Of a stretch of 64,000 nt of DNA, positions 34,047 through 46,513 are shown one piece after another (within the stretch, counting starts at the first letter, position 1; each line of letters begins with the position of its first letter). Both the position numbers and the translations under genes were made by a program. Where the stretch lies: positions 28,415,890-28,479,889 of the forward strand of contig OY829328.1 of assembly GCA_963691655.1 (NCBI GenBank), in the 5' to 3' direction. The notes beneath the pieces were generated by a model that was not told the origin of the DNA, did no database searches, and saw nothing but the letters and a program-made list of their open reading frames with translations. This stretch comes from Toxonevra muliebris. Taxonomy: Eukaryota; Arthropoda; Insecta; Diptera; Pallopteridae.

Positions 34047-35851
34047 CAGAGACGGGACAAGTGTACTTAGGGTAATGGGGGGTCGGTGAGTCCGAATCCG
34101 TGGTCCGTTTTTGCTCTGCTACGTCACAATTTTTTTTTGTTGGCATCAAAATTTTTTAAATTGAAAAAGAAAAAAAAATTAAAAATGTGGTTCATATTTT
34201 TTTTTCATCAAAACAAAAAAAAATTTTTCGATTTTTTTTAAATTAATTTATTTTTTCGTAATTTCTTTCATCCTCGTTATCATCGTTCACTTTTTTCTCG
34301 TTGTTAGCTTAACCCAGTAATGCCTAGAGTAGCCATATGGCACCTTGTCGCTGAGCTGACTCAGTTACTTTCTTGATCTATTTACTTTGTGTTCTTGAAC
34401 AATTAAACTCTAAAAACTTGTTTGTGTATACCAAGAAATAAATTTATATAATGTTGTTTCCATTTTGAACGGTTCACATATTCAATTTTTGAACACATTG
34501 TAGATAAATATGTAATATAAAATAATACTTACTGTAAGTGCTTGTGAACATAGTTTTTTACAAGAGAAAGATTTATTTTTCAATTTTAGATTTTATTCAT
34601 AATTTGTCCGAAGATGTTTTGTTTTAGGTTCATACACGCTGGATTCCATTTTTGCACACATCGCGATTCTCAAAACACTAATTGGAAACAAATAGTTTGT
34701 GCAAAAATAAAACCGGAGACAGACTACTCCAAGCTTGCTTGGAAATTTAACAACAAAATCTGAATTAATTTTTAGGACTTAATTGTTCAAGAACACATTA
34801 AATTAAAGTCAAACTTTTATACTGTTCTGCCTTTGAACGTTTGGACGGTATTTTTCAGCGAAGACGAAGGCTTGGTTGTGGAGACGTAGTTTTGCAAATG
34901 CAGTGGCTTTTAAACATTCTAAAAACGGTACAAGTTATGCTGTTGTTGTTGCTTTCTTTCTCTAACTACGTACTGAACATCTTATTCAAGTACGCCAATC
35001 GCATTCTTACGTACATATCGTCGCCAAAGAATTGATTTGGCGTATGTGTATTAGAGTGGTACTTAATTTTTAATTTTGGAATATTTTTCCATACGCCCAC
35101 TAATTTTGTTCCTTTATGCTAATAATGTAAGCTGTAAAAGTTTCAGACAAAAATATTTATATTATTATGTGTTTTTTGTAGACTATGAAAATTAATTTTC
35201 AAAGTCTTGACTACTGTTCCATGTATGTGCTTCATTAAATAATGTGTTGCAGGCTAAAGCAACTATATGTGTAGTCATCACAACAACAGGGTATACAGAG
35301 ACGGGAAAATCAGACGGCCGTTTCGGAATCCGCCACGATTCCTCAACAGTGATCTTAGTGATAGTTCTTAATCTTTCAATATAATATAATATAAGCTACT
35401 AATATTTGAAATCATAACCAAGAATTACAGATTTGATTCCAAATATCTTCAATGAATAGAGATATTGAAAGAAAACTACCACTACCATTCTGTATACTTA
35501 TTTTAATATTTTTATTTAAATGTGCCTCCTCGGCTTCAAAAAATGTGATATGTATGTATGTAATATGCTGCTTATTTATTTAAATTATTATTTTTATTAT
35601 TATATATATTGGTTTATCCATTTAGGTATTGGGGGTATACAATTACTGAAAAAAAATCTCAGTTAAGAATTATTATGAACTTTTGGTGGATTTTTTACTC
35701 TACTGACTGAACTATTTGATAATACGGAAGTATTTTTCACGTATAAGCTTTGAGTCCGAGGAGGCACGTTTAAATTAAAATATTTTTGCCTGAAATTTTC
35801 ACAGTAGAGTAAAAACAATATATAAAAAATTTTCCCCATATGCCTAAGAAC

Positions 35852-37308
35852 TAGTGTCCGACCGAAATCGGCTTCGGCTATAAAATTGCACCTTCAGCTT
35901 CGGCAAAAAATGGCCAAAGTTTTGGCCGAAGTATTTTGCCGAAGCCGAAGATTATAAGCATTTTATTTTATAATAATTTTTACTATAGATTGGCACTAAA
36001 ACTTTATACAAATAAATAAATGTGAAGTGGTTATATAAAGTATTTACATTACAATTTCTCCGTTTCCATTTTTACTTTTGAAGTAACCCACAGATTTACA
36101 ACCGTACAAACAGTAATCAGTGATTTTTTTTAATGAACAACCCGTTGGAGCTAATACAATTAGAGGCAGCAGACGCAAGCAAAACTTTTTTACTTTTTAA
36201 GGAAGACTTGAAGCGTATTAAAAAGAAGCGTGAATTGTTAGAAAAGCCGACATTTTGCTTTCAAGGAGGTCAAAAAAATTTAAAATTGTTTTGACTATAA
36301 TCGCTCTAGAATTTATGTGTGAAGGGATTCTTTGAAATTCACAGTCGATTGAAAGTTACAGATGTTTATTTGCAGGCCCTGATACAGCAGTCATGTGTAT
36401 TTGAACTTTGAAACTAGTTTTTCTCAAAATAGCATTTTTCGAAATGGCTGCCACAATATCTCCAAAACTTATGAACTGATTGAGCTTAAATTTTCATCGT
36501 ATCTTCAATGCATCTGTAGTTCTACTCCATCCGAACCAGAATCATTGTGATATCTCTCAATGTGTTTTATTTAAATTGAAATAGTTAAAAAAAAAATGAC
36601 AAAAATCAAATACATATTTTCAAAACTAGATAGATAAAATATAAACTTTTAATGACTATCCCAAAATTGAATTTTCAATATTTTTATCTAACCCTTTAGC
36701 TCCCAAGCGTATCTCTAGACAGCCATCATCAACACGGGTTTAATTACCACCTTAATAGTTTTTTGTTGCCAATATTGAATTTCCTAAGCTTTTAAAAAAT
36801 GCATTAGTTATGTGTTATTATGATATTAGCGACAGTCAAAGTCAAAATTTGTCAAAAACAATCAAATTAATTATTTTGTTTGCATTTGAAATAAAAAAAA
36901 AAAATAAATAAAATACTTTCCGTCATACTAGCCAGATAAAAAAAAACTAGCTGTGAGTAGCTAGGAATTTAAATTTTTGATTCAATCTTTGATTTTAGAT
37001 AAGCAGAATCATGGCAGCCATCGGCCAACTTTCTACAGATATATAGTCGATGTAACTTTATATTTTGACGCAAACAAATTTTTAAATGATTCTTGAAATA
37101 AATAATATTTGTCAGCTCTTTCGACAGTGAACAGTTATTTAGTGCTACTGGTCAGCTTTTTATTTGGAGTATCTACTATTTATATTTTTCTGTATTTATT
37201 TGAAAATACATAGGTAGAAAAAATTTACTTTCAGATTTTTATTTTTTATATTTTAAAAATCCTTCGGTCTTCGGCTTCGGCCAAAAAATCACCTTCGGTC
37301 GGACACTA
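35852..37308. mobile_element. hAT element (copy f), innermost layer of the nest
   Basis: Starts TAGTGTCCGACCGAA, ends TTCGGTCGGACACTA. Perfect duplications CTAAGAAC (35844-35851, 37309-37316). Ends built from GGCTTCGGC repeats, as in hAT-d. 1457 bp. A short open frame lies at 36133-36294. Confidence 0.88.
36133..36294 (+). CDS. 53-codon open frame inside hAT-f, doubtful
   Basis: Runs from MNNPLELIQLEAADASK through FKEDLKRIKKKRELLEKPTF to a TGA. It has ordinary-looking protein composition with a charged, helix-prone middle, unlike the low-complexity frames around it. It could be a leftover exon of the hAT protein or chance. No domain recognised. Confidence 0.2.
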   Translation: MNNPLELIQLEAADASKTFLLFKEDLKRIKKKRELLEKPTFCFQGGQKNLKLF

Positions 37309-37744
37309 CTAAGAACCACTCTAATGTGTATACGTATTCGTATACGATATGTTTAAAGAGTTTAAAAAGTAGATAGGTCAAGAAAGTAACTTGAAATTTT
37401 TTTGAACCTGGCTCACGAACGACTCAGCGACAAGGTGCCATATGGCACCGCTAGGCATCACTGGGTTAAGCTAACAACGAGATAAAAGTGAACGATGATA
37501 ACGAGGATGAAAAAAATTACGAAAAAACAAATTAATTAAAAAGAACAAAAATTTTTTTTAAATTTTTAATGTTAAAAAATAAAAAAAATTCAAAATTTTT
37601 TTTTTTTAAATTACTGTTTTGTTAAAAAAAATATGAATTGCATTTTTAATTTTTTTTGTAAAAAAAATTTTGATGTCAATAAAAAAGCAAAACGGACCAC
37701 GGTTTCGGACTCAGCGACCCCTCATTACACTTGTCCCGTCTCTG

Positions 37745-40700
37745 TTCGTCTTCAAAATTTTCCATTTGTAGAACAGTGTTATTATTGTTTCTTGTGACAT
37801 AGTAAATGTTCATATTAGTTAGGTAGAAAAATTTTTGTTACTAAACAAAAAATGTTAATGCAACTTAAATTGTTGCATGCTCTTGTGTTGTTAGTTTTTT
37901 TGTGGGCCTTGTGTGTGTGAGAAAAAAGAAAGCACCATTTATATTTTATGAAACGTTCTGTCTGAGACTAGACAATGTACTTTACGTGACTTCATAAATG
38001 CATTTTTTTTATGTATCTACAAAGATAGAAATATGCAAAACATATACAAAAATTCGTTGATTTTTTTTTTTAAGGTAATAAATGTGTTTTTAAGCAGCAA
38101 CATTTTGACTGCAATACCAATGGGTTTGCTATGCAACTGCTGCAGTAATTTATTTTATTTCAGTTTTTTAAGTATTAAATATAAAATTTAAAAATAAGAA
38201 CTTTTGCGTATGGTGTGCAACAAACCAGCTTAAGGAATTTAAATATCTTTGGAAATATATATGCCATAAAGACGGCCATAAACGATTCACTGCGGTGCTA
38301 AATTATGGGCAATGTTTTTACTTTAGTTATTGCATAGGAACTAACTACAATCGACTTTTTATATTCTGATTTGCATAATTCACAACTATTGCTATAATTC
38401 GTTTAAAGAAAAGTGCAAAACAAAGAGTAGTGAGCGTAATAGTAAAAGTGAGAAATTTATTTATAAAATTTATCAATATGAATTTTTCTTGTCTCTTCTC
38501 CATACTCATACTATCAACTATTAAATAGAAAATATTCCCATTATGATATACCAATTGGGACATTTCTAAAAATTAATGAAGTTCTCCTTCTTACTATTCT
38601 TTCACCACTGATTGCCGCTCATGGTCTGCTCATTATCACATGCAAAGCGTTGACAAAATAATTTTTCTGGCGCGTTGGAATCTTCTCAGATACTGAAGCG
38701 ACTCCTGAAGCAGCCGCACAAAGCGTTTTGAAACAGGCGTAACAAGCCTAACCAAAAATGCATAATTGAGCCTTTAGTATCTAGTATGAAACCAAAGTGG
38801 CTGGCATTCTGTGAAAGAATTAATTTCACCGTTTCTGTTGTATGAATTGCTTCTGTATTCATTTTTCTTACCGTGCTTTTTTGCTTTTCACGCAAAACGT
38901 TTTGCCCTTAGACACAAAGATATAATGCACTTAATGTAGGAGTATGAATGAAATTAAATTTAATTTTTTTCTTGATATTATATTCAATAGAAAATTCTTA
39001 GTAATCTTTTGTGCCACTCTGTTTGTTTATGCACTCATTAAGCAACAATCAAGTTATTTCTACTTGCTCAAAAGATACATAAAAAAGACCTACGTCAAAC
39101 TAAACAAGAACACGGACTATACAATCGAGATAATTTTTCTACCTATATATGCATGCATATGTGTGTTTGACATGTTTAGTGCGCATTGAGAAAACATCCT
39201 TGTGAGAGAAGTTAATTAAATTTACTGACCATACTATTATATAAACATATACGTATACATATATGGACATGTATTTATTCGTTCGTATACTTGTTTATGT
39301 ATATACATATGTAGTATGTGCAATGTAGTAAATTTCATTGCAACATGGATAATATTCAATTAAGTGTAAAACAGTGTCGCATGCGTTAAAGTGTAACTGT
39401 ATGCAGCTACAAGAGAAACGAAGACTAACGGTGTGACAGACAAATGAACAGACAGCCACACTATAAATACATGCATGCAGCAAGTGCGAATGTGCCCAAG
39501 TGTATACAAATACACTTACACATATGTACTCTCTCATATTCTGGTCCCCGCTTGATTCTTATTAATCGAATTAGTTGCAACGTTGTGCTTCAAATTTAAT
39601 TATCTTGAATGGAATATGAAAAGTTTAAATTTCATTTAAGGCATCAACGGTAAAGTATAAAAAATCAATTAATCTATTACTGAAATATAGCAATGGGTCC
39701 GAAAGAGAGTTTATCTTATTTTGTCGCAGCGCTCCGATTTCATCTCAACTCAGTAAAGTCGAAACAACTCAATAAAGTTGAAACATTTCATCGTAACTCA
39801 AAAAATAAACTAATACATTTTTTTCTCACACACTTTTGTTGCAGCTATTCATGCATAGAAAGCTGTATTTTTCCAACAACGTTTTTATCATTAACATCAT
39901 CATGACCATGATCATCGTTATTATCATCTTTACCTTATATGCACTACTAATGAATCTAAGAGAAGGTTTGGCTTTTATTGCGAAAACTAGTTTTTTTTTT
40001 CAACCTATGGCTCGCAAGCCCCAGAACAATCATGTATACTTAAAAAATAATACTTTCCGAATAAATACATATTTTATTTATATATTAATGGGTTTTTCCC
40101 CCTTGGATCCGCTATTGATCTGCATCAAATTAACTCTAACCTTCTTTTGCCTGATACATAAATATATATTTATTTACACTACATATTTCTCGTGAAATAC
40201 AAACAGAGAGTGTAATAGATAGAGATAGAAAGAGGGAAGGAAGCTTGAGTGAGTATTGGGGAGTTTACTAAAACGTAATGCAATCAGAAAAAGAATCACT
40301 TACTGCAAATTTTTGTCTAAAACTTGTTTCGCAAAATAAGTTGTTTCTTTCAGAACAGCAAGAGAAATATAGAATAAGTAGAAAAGTGTGGGCAAAATTT
40401 AAAGTTGCACTAAATCATGTTGTCAGTATACGATATCATTGAGAAATACACTATAAAAAATGCATAGTTCATAGTTACAGTATAGTGAGTGCATTAGAGT
40501 CGCAGCGCCTAATGTTTACTGCTTTAGAGGGAGATGAGACCAGCTTTAAACTAGTCATGTGCGTCCGTCTTCAAGGTTCTTAAAATCGAAATGGGTTTGA
40601 TTAAGTCTGCGAGTGCTGCATGTTATTTACTTCAGCGAGTCTCTTTGATAAGAAGCCATCTAGGCTTCAATTATATTCGCCTTCGTAACATGCCCGTCTT

Positions 40701-41149
40701 TCACTTTTACACTACACCACTACGTTTACGGATGGTATACACATCAGTATTGACGCGCGTGGTACCTCAAGTGAGAGTATGAAGGAAACTCAATCAATCA
40801 CCGCTGTTTATATAATCGGATAAAAAAATTCGCCTTTTTTGGGCCAAGAAATTTAATTTTGGCCTTTAGTTTGATCTAATAAATATTTCAAAGGGGCTCC
40901 GGAATAAAGTTAATACAAATATTTAAAACTCAAAATCCGCGGGAGGAGAAAAGGAAGAAAAATGATGTCAACCGTCTTATATTTACCCTCTCTTTTCAAA
41001 AAGCGTTGTCTGATGGGAGTTATAAAACTGATTCACTCGAATGTACCGTCTCATGAATGGCGTCGTTATTATTTATGCAAGCAGTGATGCCAACTCCTCC
41101 ACCCCTTGGATCCGCTAATTGTCAAGTGTAAATGTAACATATGGGCATA
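37745..41149. other. AT-rich interval without recognised gene
   Basis: Short frames only, with a hydrophobic one at 39836-40195 that lacks any family signature. TTGGATCCGC occurs at about 40105 and 41107 beside C-runs, and may mark right ends of a hAT-like family. AT/CA-rich short repeats lie at 39235-39320. Confidence 0.35.
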
Positions 41150-41151
41150 TA

Positions 41152-42880
41152 CCCAGCAGTAAATGGAAGCACTAGAAGAGCGCTAAACAAGTGCTTGATT
41201 GAAAGCACTTAAGTGCACTACAAGCACATGTGTTCCATATATATTTTAACATTGCATGTCCTAGGAGACAAGATCTTGTTTAGTGCACTACTTTTAGTGC
41301 TAAACAAGCGCAAGAAAGAATGGTTTAGATAGGCACATCCGCTCGTTCGTTCGCTGCTTTGCGCTTATTTTAGTTGAGAAAGAGAATAGGGAGAAAAAAA
41401 TATTGAGTATCGATTCATGCATTCATAATTTTTCATTGTTGCGTCATTTTATTTTATTCTTTTCATTTGTTTTTTTTTTTATTTTAAACCAAAAATTTAT
41501 ATATATATATACATAGGTTAGGTTAGGTTGGAGTGGCAGCCTTCTGCTTGAAAGCACACTTAAGCACATAATTAGGCTCATTGTGATACCACAGTATGGC
41601 GCGACTCCCCCATTTACGGAGTGGAGAACCATGAGGATTCCATAATGAATCTGGCTATGTCCTTAATATTTATGGATGATAGCTCGGACAGACTAGTGAA
41701 GAAAGGTGAACCCAGTAGTTTTAGTCTCCTCCTGGCCAGGGATGGGCATTCGCACTTCAGAGCCGCAGCCCCGACAGAAGTCATTGAATGGCAGTCCTAG
41801 TCTTGCAGCAAGTCTCCCCATTATGCAGTGTCCCGTGAGCACCGAAGTCGTTATGCTGATGGAGTTTCTGCTTAGGTTAAGTAGCTGTCTAGTACGTCTA
41901 TTGTCCATAGTGGTCCATGTTAGCCTGGTAATACCACAGGTATGCTCCGCTACCCAGGATCTTTTTGCTTCCTCAAGGTAGTTTTGCTTAATGGCTAATT
42001 TAATAGACGTAAGAGGGACACCAATGGTGCAGGTAGGTGATATATCTGTAAGTTGCGAGCCCTGTTTTGCTAACTCGTAAAATCGTAACATTGCAGTTAC
42101 CTGAAATATCCATATGTCCAGGCACCCAATATAGGTGGACCTGCGAGTGACTCGACAAAATGTTGAGTGAAGATCGGCAGTCGAGAACAAGCTTTGATGT
42201 CGTGAAAGCATCGGCAAGGGACTTGATTGCTGCTTGGCTGTCCGTGTAGATGCAGATATTCGTTTCGAATGAATCGTTGCGAATAAGCCACTTGGACGCT
42301 TGATAGATAGCCATTACTTCCGCCTGAAAGACGCTGCAATGGTCAGGAAGTCGGAAAGAGAGTCTGAGATCTAACTTACTAGAGTAGTCGCCACAGCCGA
42401 CTCTTTCCTCCAATTTGGATCCATCTGTATAGATGTAAATTGAATTGTCAGTGACCACCTCGTCATTAACTCATTCCTCTCTACTGGGGATATGGGTGAA
42501 GAACGTGTGGTTTAAATTAGGGGTAGAGCAAATGTAGTCTACGTTAGTTGGTACGGACGTATCGTGGATTAAGTAATTATATATAGTATTTTTTTATTTT
42601 TTATAAAACAATTGCAAAAAAGAAATAAAATAAAACACACACGCTTTTCGTGAAATTCCACAACCACTTTACTTCGCTGTTGCGTGAAAACTAACTCGCT
42701 TCGTTTCTCGCTCTGTCAATCGTTTGTAGCGTCTCGCTGAACGATACTCGTTTTTAGTACTCGATAGAAAACTTCATTTGTTGTTCGCATGGTTGCTTTG
42801 CAATTTCCGGTTGAAATGGTGCACTTGCAAGCTCTTTTTAAGCACTTAATTTTCAAGCACTTGTATGAAAAACCGCTGGG
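41152..42880. mobile_element. TA-flanked element with CCCAGC..GCTGGG ends, host of a non-LTR insertion
   Basis: Ends CCCAGCAGT and the inverse of CCCAGCGGT, with TA on each side (41150-41151, 42881-42882). The subterminal parts on both sides are rich in AAGTGCTT and GCACTTAAGTGC blocks. The middle is occupied by a minus-strand non-LTR fragment (about 41500-42580). Confidence 0.55.
41510..42580 (-). pseudogene. non-LTR retrotransposon fragment with RNase H domain
   Basis: The minus strand reads DYICSTPNLN and FFTHIPSREE, a stop, then IYIYTDGSKLEE (first RNase H Asp), FQAEVMAIYQA (Glu), CIYTDSQAAIKSL (second Asp) and VHLYWVPGHMDISGN. After frameshifts it continues ELAKQGSQ, LTGHCIMGRLAARLGLPFND and FCRGCGSE. 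This is the C-terminal half of an ORF2 in RNase H-bearing non-LTR groups (I/Loa/R1-like). The 5' part with the reverse transcriptase is absent. The 3' side ends near GGTTAGGTTAGGTTGG and an AT tail at about 41500. Confidence 0.78.
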
Positions 42881-43370
42881 TATGGACACACAAATATACA
42901 CACTACAGATGTATGTTGATCGATCGGTATTTGGTCAGTGTATTGCGATATATCGTCTATATATTGGGCCAAGTTTTTTGGGTACTTCTTGGTGGTTTTG
43001 AAGTGGACGTCAATAAATTATTAGGGTGATCATATTTGTGGCATGCGGACATGAACTATTTGGAGATTATTTTGTTGTATTCATTGACCTTCACCATTTG
43101 AATTTTCTAGTGGAAGTAATCCTCGTGTGTCATGAGATGGCGCTAATGCTGTGTTTTTGGCAGATTCAAGCATCTGTCTCACCTTCTTCGTTCAATAGTT
43201 GAGGCTGATTTTTCTGTTGAAAGCTTGAGATTACGACTCTTAAAGATGTGACTGTTGTCGTTGTCTTGCCAATATGATTTCGGTGATACTGGAATTGTAT
43301 TTTACTCACCACAACTTAAGACCACTAGGGGATTAAATCTGCCATTATTCCTTCAAAGAATGCCCTTGCC

Positions 43371-44215
43371 GTGACTCTAATTTATTCTGACTGACTCTGG
43401 TTAGATCTGCCTGATTGGGTCTGCCTGACTCTGGTTGGGTCTGGCTAGGCCTGAGTGACTCTCATTTAATCTGACTGACTCGAGTTCACTCTGATTAATT
43501 CTGACTAACTTTGACGAACCAAAACATACTCTGACTGATTTAGATTACCTCTTACAATATTACATAAAATCAAAAACTGATCTCACTGACCTTGATTGGG
43601 TATGACTGAATCTGATTGAGTCTGGTTAACTCTGATTGAATCTGGCTGAATCTAGCCGACTCTGGTTGAGTCTGATTGGATCTGGCTGACTCTGACTGGG
43701 CTCTCATTAAGACTGACTGACCCGAGTTTATTCAGATTGATTTTGACTAAGCCAGACTCACTCTGACTAACTTGAACGTAAGCTGACTGATTCAAATTAC
43801 CCCTTACAACATTACATAAAATCAAATATTTATTTCACTGACCACGATTGAGTCTGACGGATTCTGATTGAGTCTGACTGATTTTGATTGAGTCTGGCTG
43901 ACTGTGATTGAGTCTGGCTGACTCTGATTGAGTGTGTCCTGATTCTGATTGAGTCTGACTGACTGTGAACGAGTCTGGCTGACTCAGATCGAGTCTGGCT
44001 GATTCTGATTGAGTCTGGTTGACTCTGATCGAGTCTGATTGAGTCTAACTACTTTTGATTGAGTCTAACTGAATCTGATTGAGTCTAACTGTCTCTGATT
44101 GAGTATAATTGACTCTGGTTGAGTCTGACTGGTAACGACTGACTCTAGTATACTCTGATTGATTCTGACTAACTTTGACTAACTCTGATTGATTCTGATG
44201 ACCCCTTACAGTGCC
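43371..44215. repeat. GACTCTGATTGAG-type minisatellite with higher-order structure
   Basis: Dozens of diverged short units of the pattern TCTGAYTGASTCTG. At least two longer blocks include the non-repetitive insert CTTACAAYATTACATAAAATC (at about 43551 and 43802), so a higher-order unit of about 250 bp exists; a third partial CCCCTTACA is at about 44202. The minus-strand frame at 44045-44230 simply reads the repeat. Confidence 0.8.
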
Positions 44216-44299
44216 TTGAAAGAAAAACATGGAATAAAATTAAAAAAAAATTATTATTATAGTAATAATAATATACTATTAGTATTATGACGTGAGGAG

Positions 44300-44780
44300 C
44301 TTAAATTGACACGCACTGCGACCTAAAAGATTTTTTGTACCAGCCCCCAAATTAGGACAAAAGACGCTCAACTGACCTAATGAAGGTCAAAACATCTTTT
44401 GAATAACGGGTCTGTATATCATTTATCAGAACAAATGAGATAAAAATAATTCCCCTTCTGAGCCGAGCCAGAGCGGAACATTCACGCAGAATGTGAGTTG
44501 TGGTCTCGTCATCTTCCACTCAGAGACGACACTCTATCTCACTGAACCATCCTATTTTATTTAGGTGATATTTGACAACTTATTGCCCAGGCATGCAGCC
44601 CACTAGCAGTCTAAGATATAATTTGGTGTGAGAAATGGACTAACTATCGGTGAGTGGTACTACAAGCCTTTTCGTTTCTCTGGGATCTGAAATTAGAATC
44701 CAATTCTCTAACTATTTCTTTGTCGAGTCGGCAGCCTCAACACCAGCAATGTTCCAATGAACTCTCTCACTAGTTTCGAA
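44300..44780 (-). pseudogene. second copy of the non-LTR C-terminal fragment
   Basis: Same family as 18980-19310. The minus strand reads VKYHLN.. then ECRL, a stop in place of the second Cys, then VEDDETTTHILRECSALARL and ending SVERLLS. It extends further 5' than the other copy but is more decayed. Confidence 0.6.
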
Positions 44781-46513
44781 GAGAAACTCCATGAGAGTGC
44801 TACTTAAGAGAGACACTTTTAGTTTTACAAAACGTTAAAGTTAAATTACATATGTTTTAAGACTTGCTTTAAAGGAATAAAATAAAAAGAAAAAATTTAA
44901 ATCTGCTTTATTTTTGGCAGTGTATGGATTCCATATCCGAATGCATTTCCGCTACGGAGCTTGTAGTAAGTACAGTATTTCCGTTTCGTTTCTGCATCAA
45001 TTCACACAGAAACAAACACACATACATATATATATATTATATATATATATATATATATATGTGTTATATATGATTGTACAAGTGCACATGTTCACACACA
45101 GTTATAAATAAATATATGTATGTATGTATGTGGTGTATGTACGTATATACATACTCAAGAAAGATACTCATGCAATCAGTTCGCATTTTGTATCTTTTTA
45201 TAGCACTTTAAAATGTTCTTTTTATTTCTTGTTGTATTATTTCTTTCAATTTGTTTATTTTGTTTATGCTTCGTTAGCGTATACAAACGCATACAAGCAT
45301 ACATACACACATATATATATGTACGCATACACACACACACACATGCATACAGATACTGGTATATAGAATTCATTGCAGAGATACATATATGCGCTTGCAA
45401 TTTCTTCTGTTTTAGTCAGGGATGCTCTTATTTGCTACTTTTCCCACTTCTGAGTCTGTTGCTATTGCTACTGCCATGAATTGGCCATTTGTGCATTTGT
45501 TATGCATCAATGACTCTGCTGCCTATTTTGGCATAACGGCAAAAGGGTTACTGTGAATTCACTGCGTTATCATTTTTGACCATTTCTTTACAATTCTCCC
45601 AACTAGAATTCGTTTATTATTGGATAAATTTGTGTGTATGTGTGCATGTCTTTTACTTATATATTTGATTTAGTTTACTTTGCATTTACATTTTAATGAA
45701 AGTTGTGCAATTGAGTTTCTATTACAAACATTTTCAAAATATTCTCTTTAAATTTAATTCTGAGCTTAAATAAATTTACTCGAAAGCAAATGTAATTTAG
45801 TAAATTTTTGTTGGCAAACTTAATAAATCACACATGTTGACTATATAAACTTTAATTTCTGATTTTTCCCAATGGAAAGACAACAATTTTGCCTTGTGCT
45901 ATTCACACACATCTTCATGTACGCATATATACAGCAATTTAAATATACTTTAAAAAATATAACGTCAATCCAGAATAAAAATTGAATTTCTCTCTCTTCT
46001 AGTAACGCGATTTTTTGCGTGAGTTTTGGGGTGGGATTCTGTGATCTCAAAACCATACTCAGTTTGTCAGGGTTACGATACGACCTAGTGCTTTTTTCCC
46101 AGGTTTCGCGAATTTTACAGATCCCGGTATAACATTCATGGCTGTACGTTTTTTCATACATACGTTGCCACCAAAATGACTAAGTTTACTATAGCAAAAG
46201 TTATAAACATAGTTGAAAAAAATTTAAAAAAATCAATTTTACCAACAGCAGTTCAGATTAAAAAATTTCAAATTCTGGAGATATTTTTACCGATTTCACT
46301 TTCTTATCTTAAACAGAATTGAAATTGAGAAATATAGCCTTGTCAATGAAAATTCGATAAATGTCATTTTCTTTCAAAATGTTTATTTCATCAAACATTG
46401 TTGTTATCATTTTTGTGATGTTTGCAAGGTGACTCAATAATATCCAAACTAACGTTCAATATTGTTGAAAATTTAAATATCAGCATTAGCTATACTATAT
46501 GGTAGATAATACA
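44781..46513. other. interval with AT and CA microsatellites, no gene
   Basis: TA dinucleotide tracts at about 45022-45062 and CA/TA-rich stretches at 45100-45360. CTCAAAACCATACTCAGTTTG at about 46045 recurs in diverged form at about 46970. No gene supported. Confidence 0.45.
45022..45062. repeat. TA microsatellite
   Basis: Uninterrupted or near-uninterrupted TA repeats in two runs, next to CA-rich sequence. Confidence 0.85.

Larger units (their letters stand above)
35052..37323. mobile_element. hAT element (copy e), middle layer of the nest
   Basis: Starts TAGAGTGGTACTTA, ends TAAGAACCACTCTA. Perfect 8-bp duplications ATGTGTAT (35044-35051, 37324-37331). It is about 0.8 kb once the inner hAT is removed; subterminal AAGTTTCAG-type segments are mirrored at about 35136 and 35797. 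No coding sequence. Confidence 0.82.
34047..37744. mobile_element. outer inverted-repeat element of a three-level nest
   Basis: Ends CAGAGACGGGACAAGTGTA and its inverse. Arms of roughly 340-370 bp (34047-34383 and 37375-37744) share TCATCCTCGTTATCATCG, GTTAGCTTAACCCAGT and GCCATATGGCACCTTGTCGC. No target duplication was found. No transposase recognised. It contains the hAT element at 35052-37323. Confidence 0.7.

Noticed and set aside
39836..40195. 119-codon frame with hydrophobic start
   Set aside because: No motif recognised, AT-rich composition, and it runs into a repeated TTGGATCCGC segment.
11368..41115. GGCGGATCCA motifs as full hAT elements
   Set aside because: The motif resembles known hAT ends at about 11368, 40105 and 41107, but no paired ends or target duplications could be found.
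41514..41535. Telomere-like GGTTAGGTTAGGTTGG
   Set aside because: Only about two units, placed at the 3' edge of a non-LTR fragment, and flies lack this telomere repeat.
43371..44215. CRISPR-like regular repeats
   Set aside because: Units are too short, diverged and without unique spacers, and the genome is eukaryotic. It is a minisatellite.
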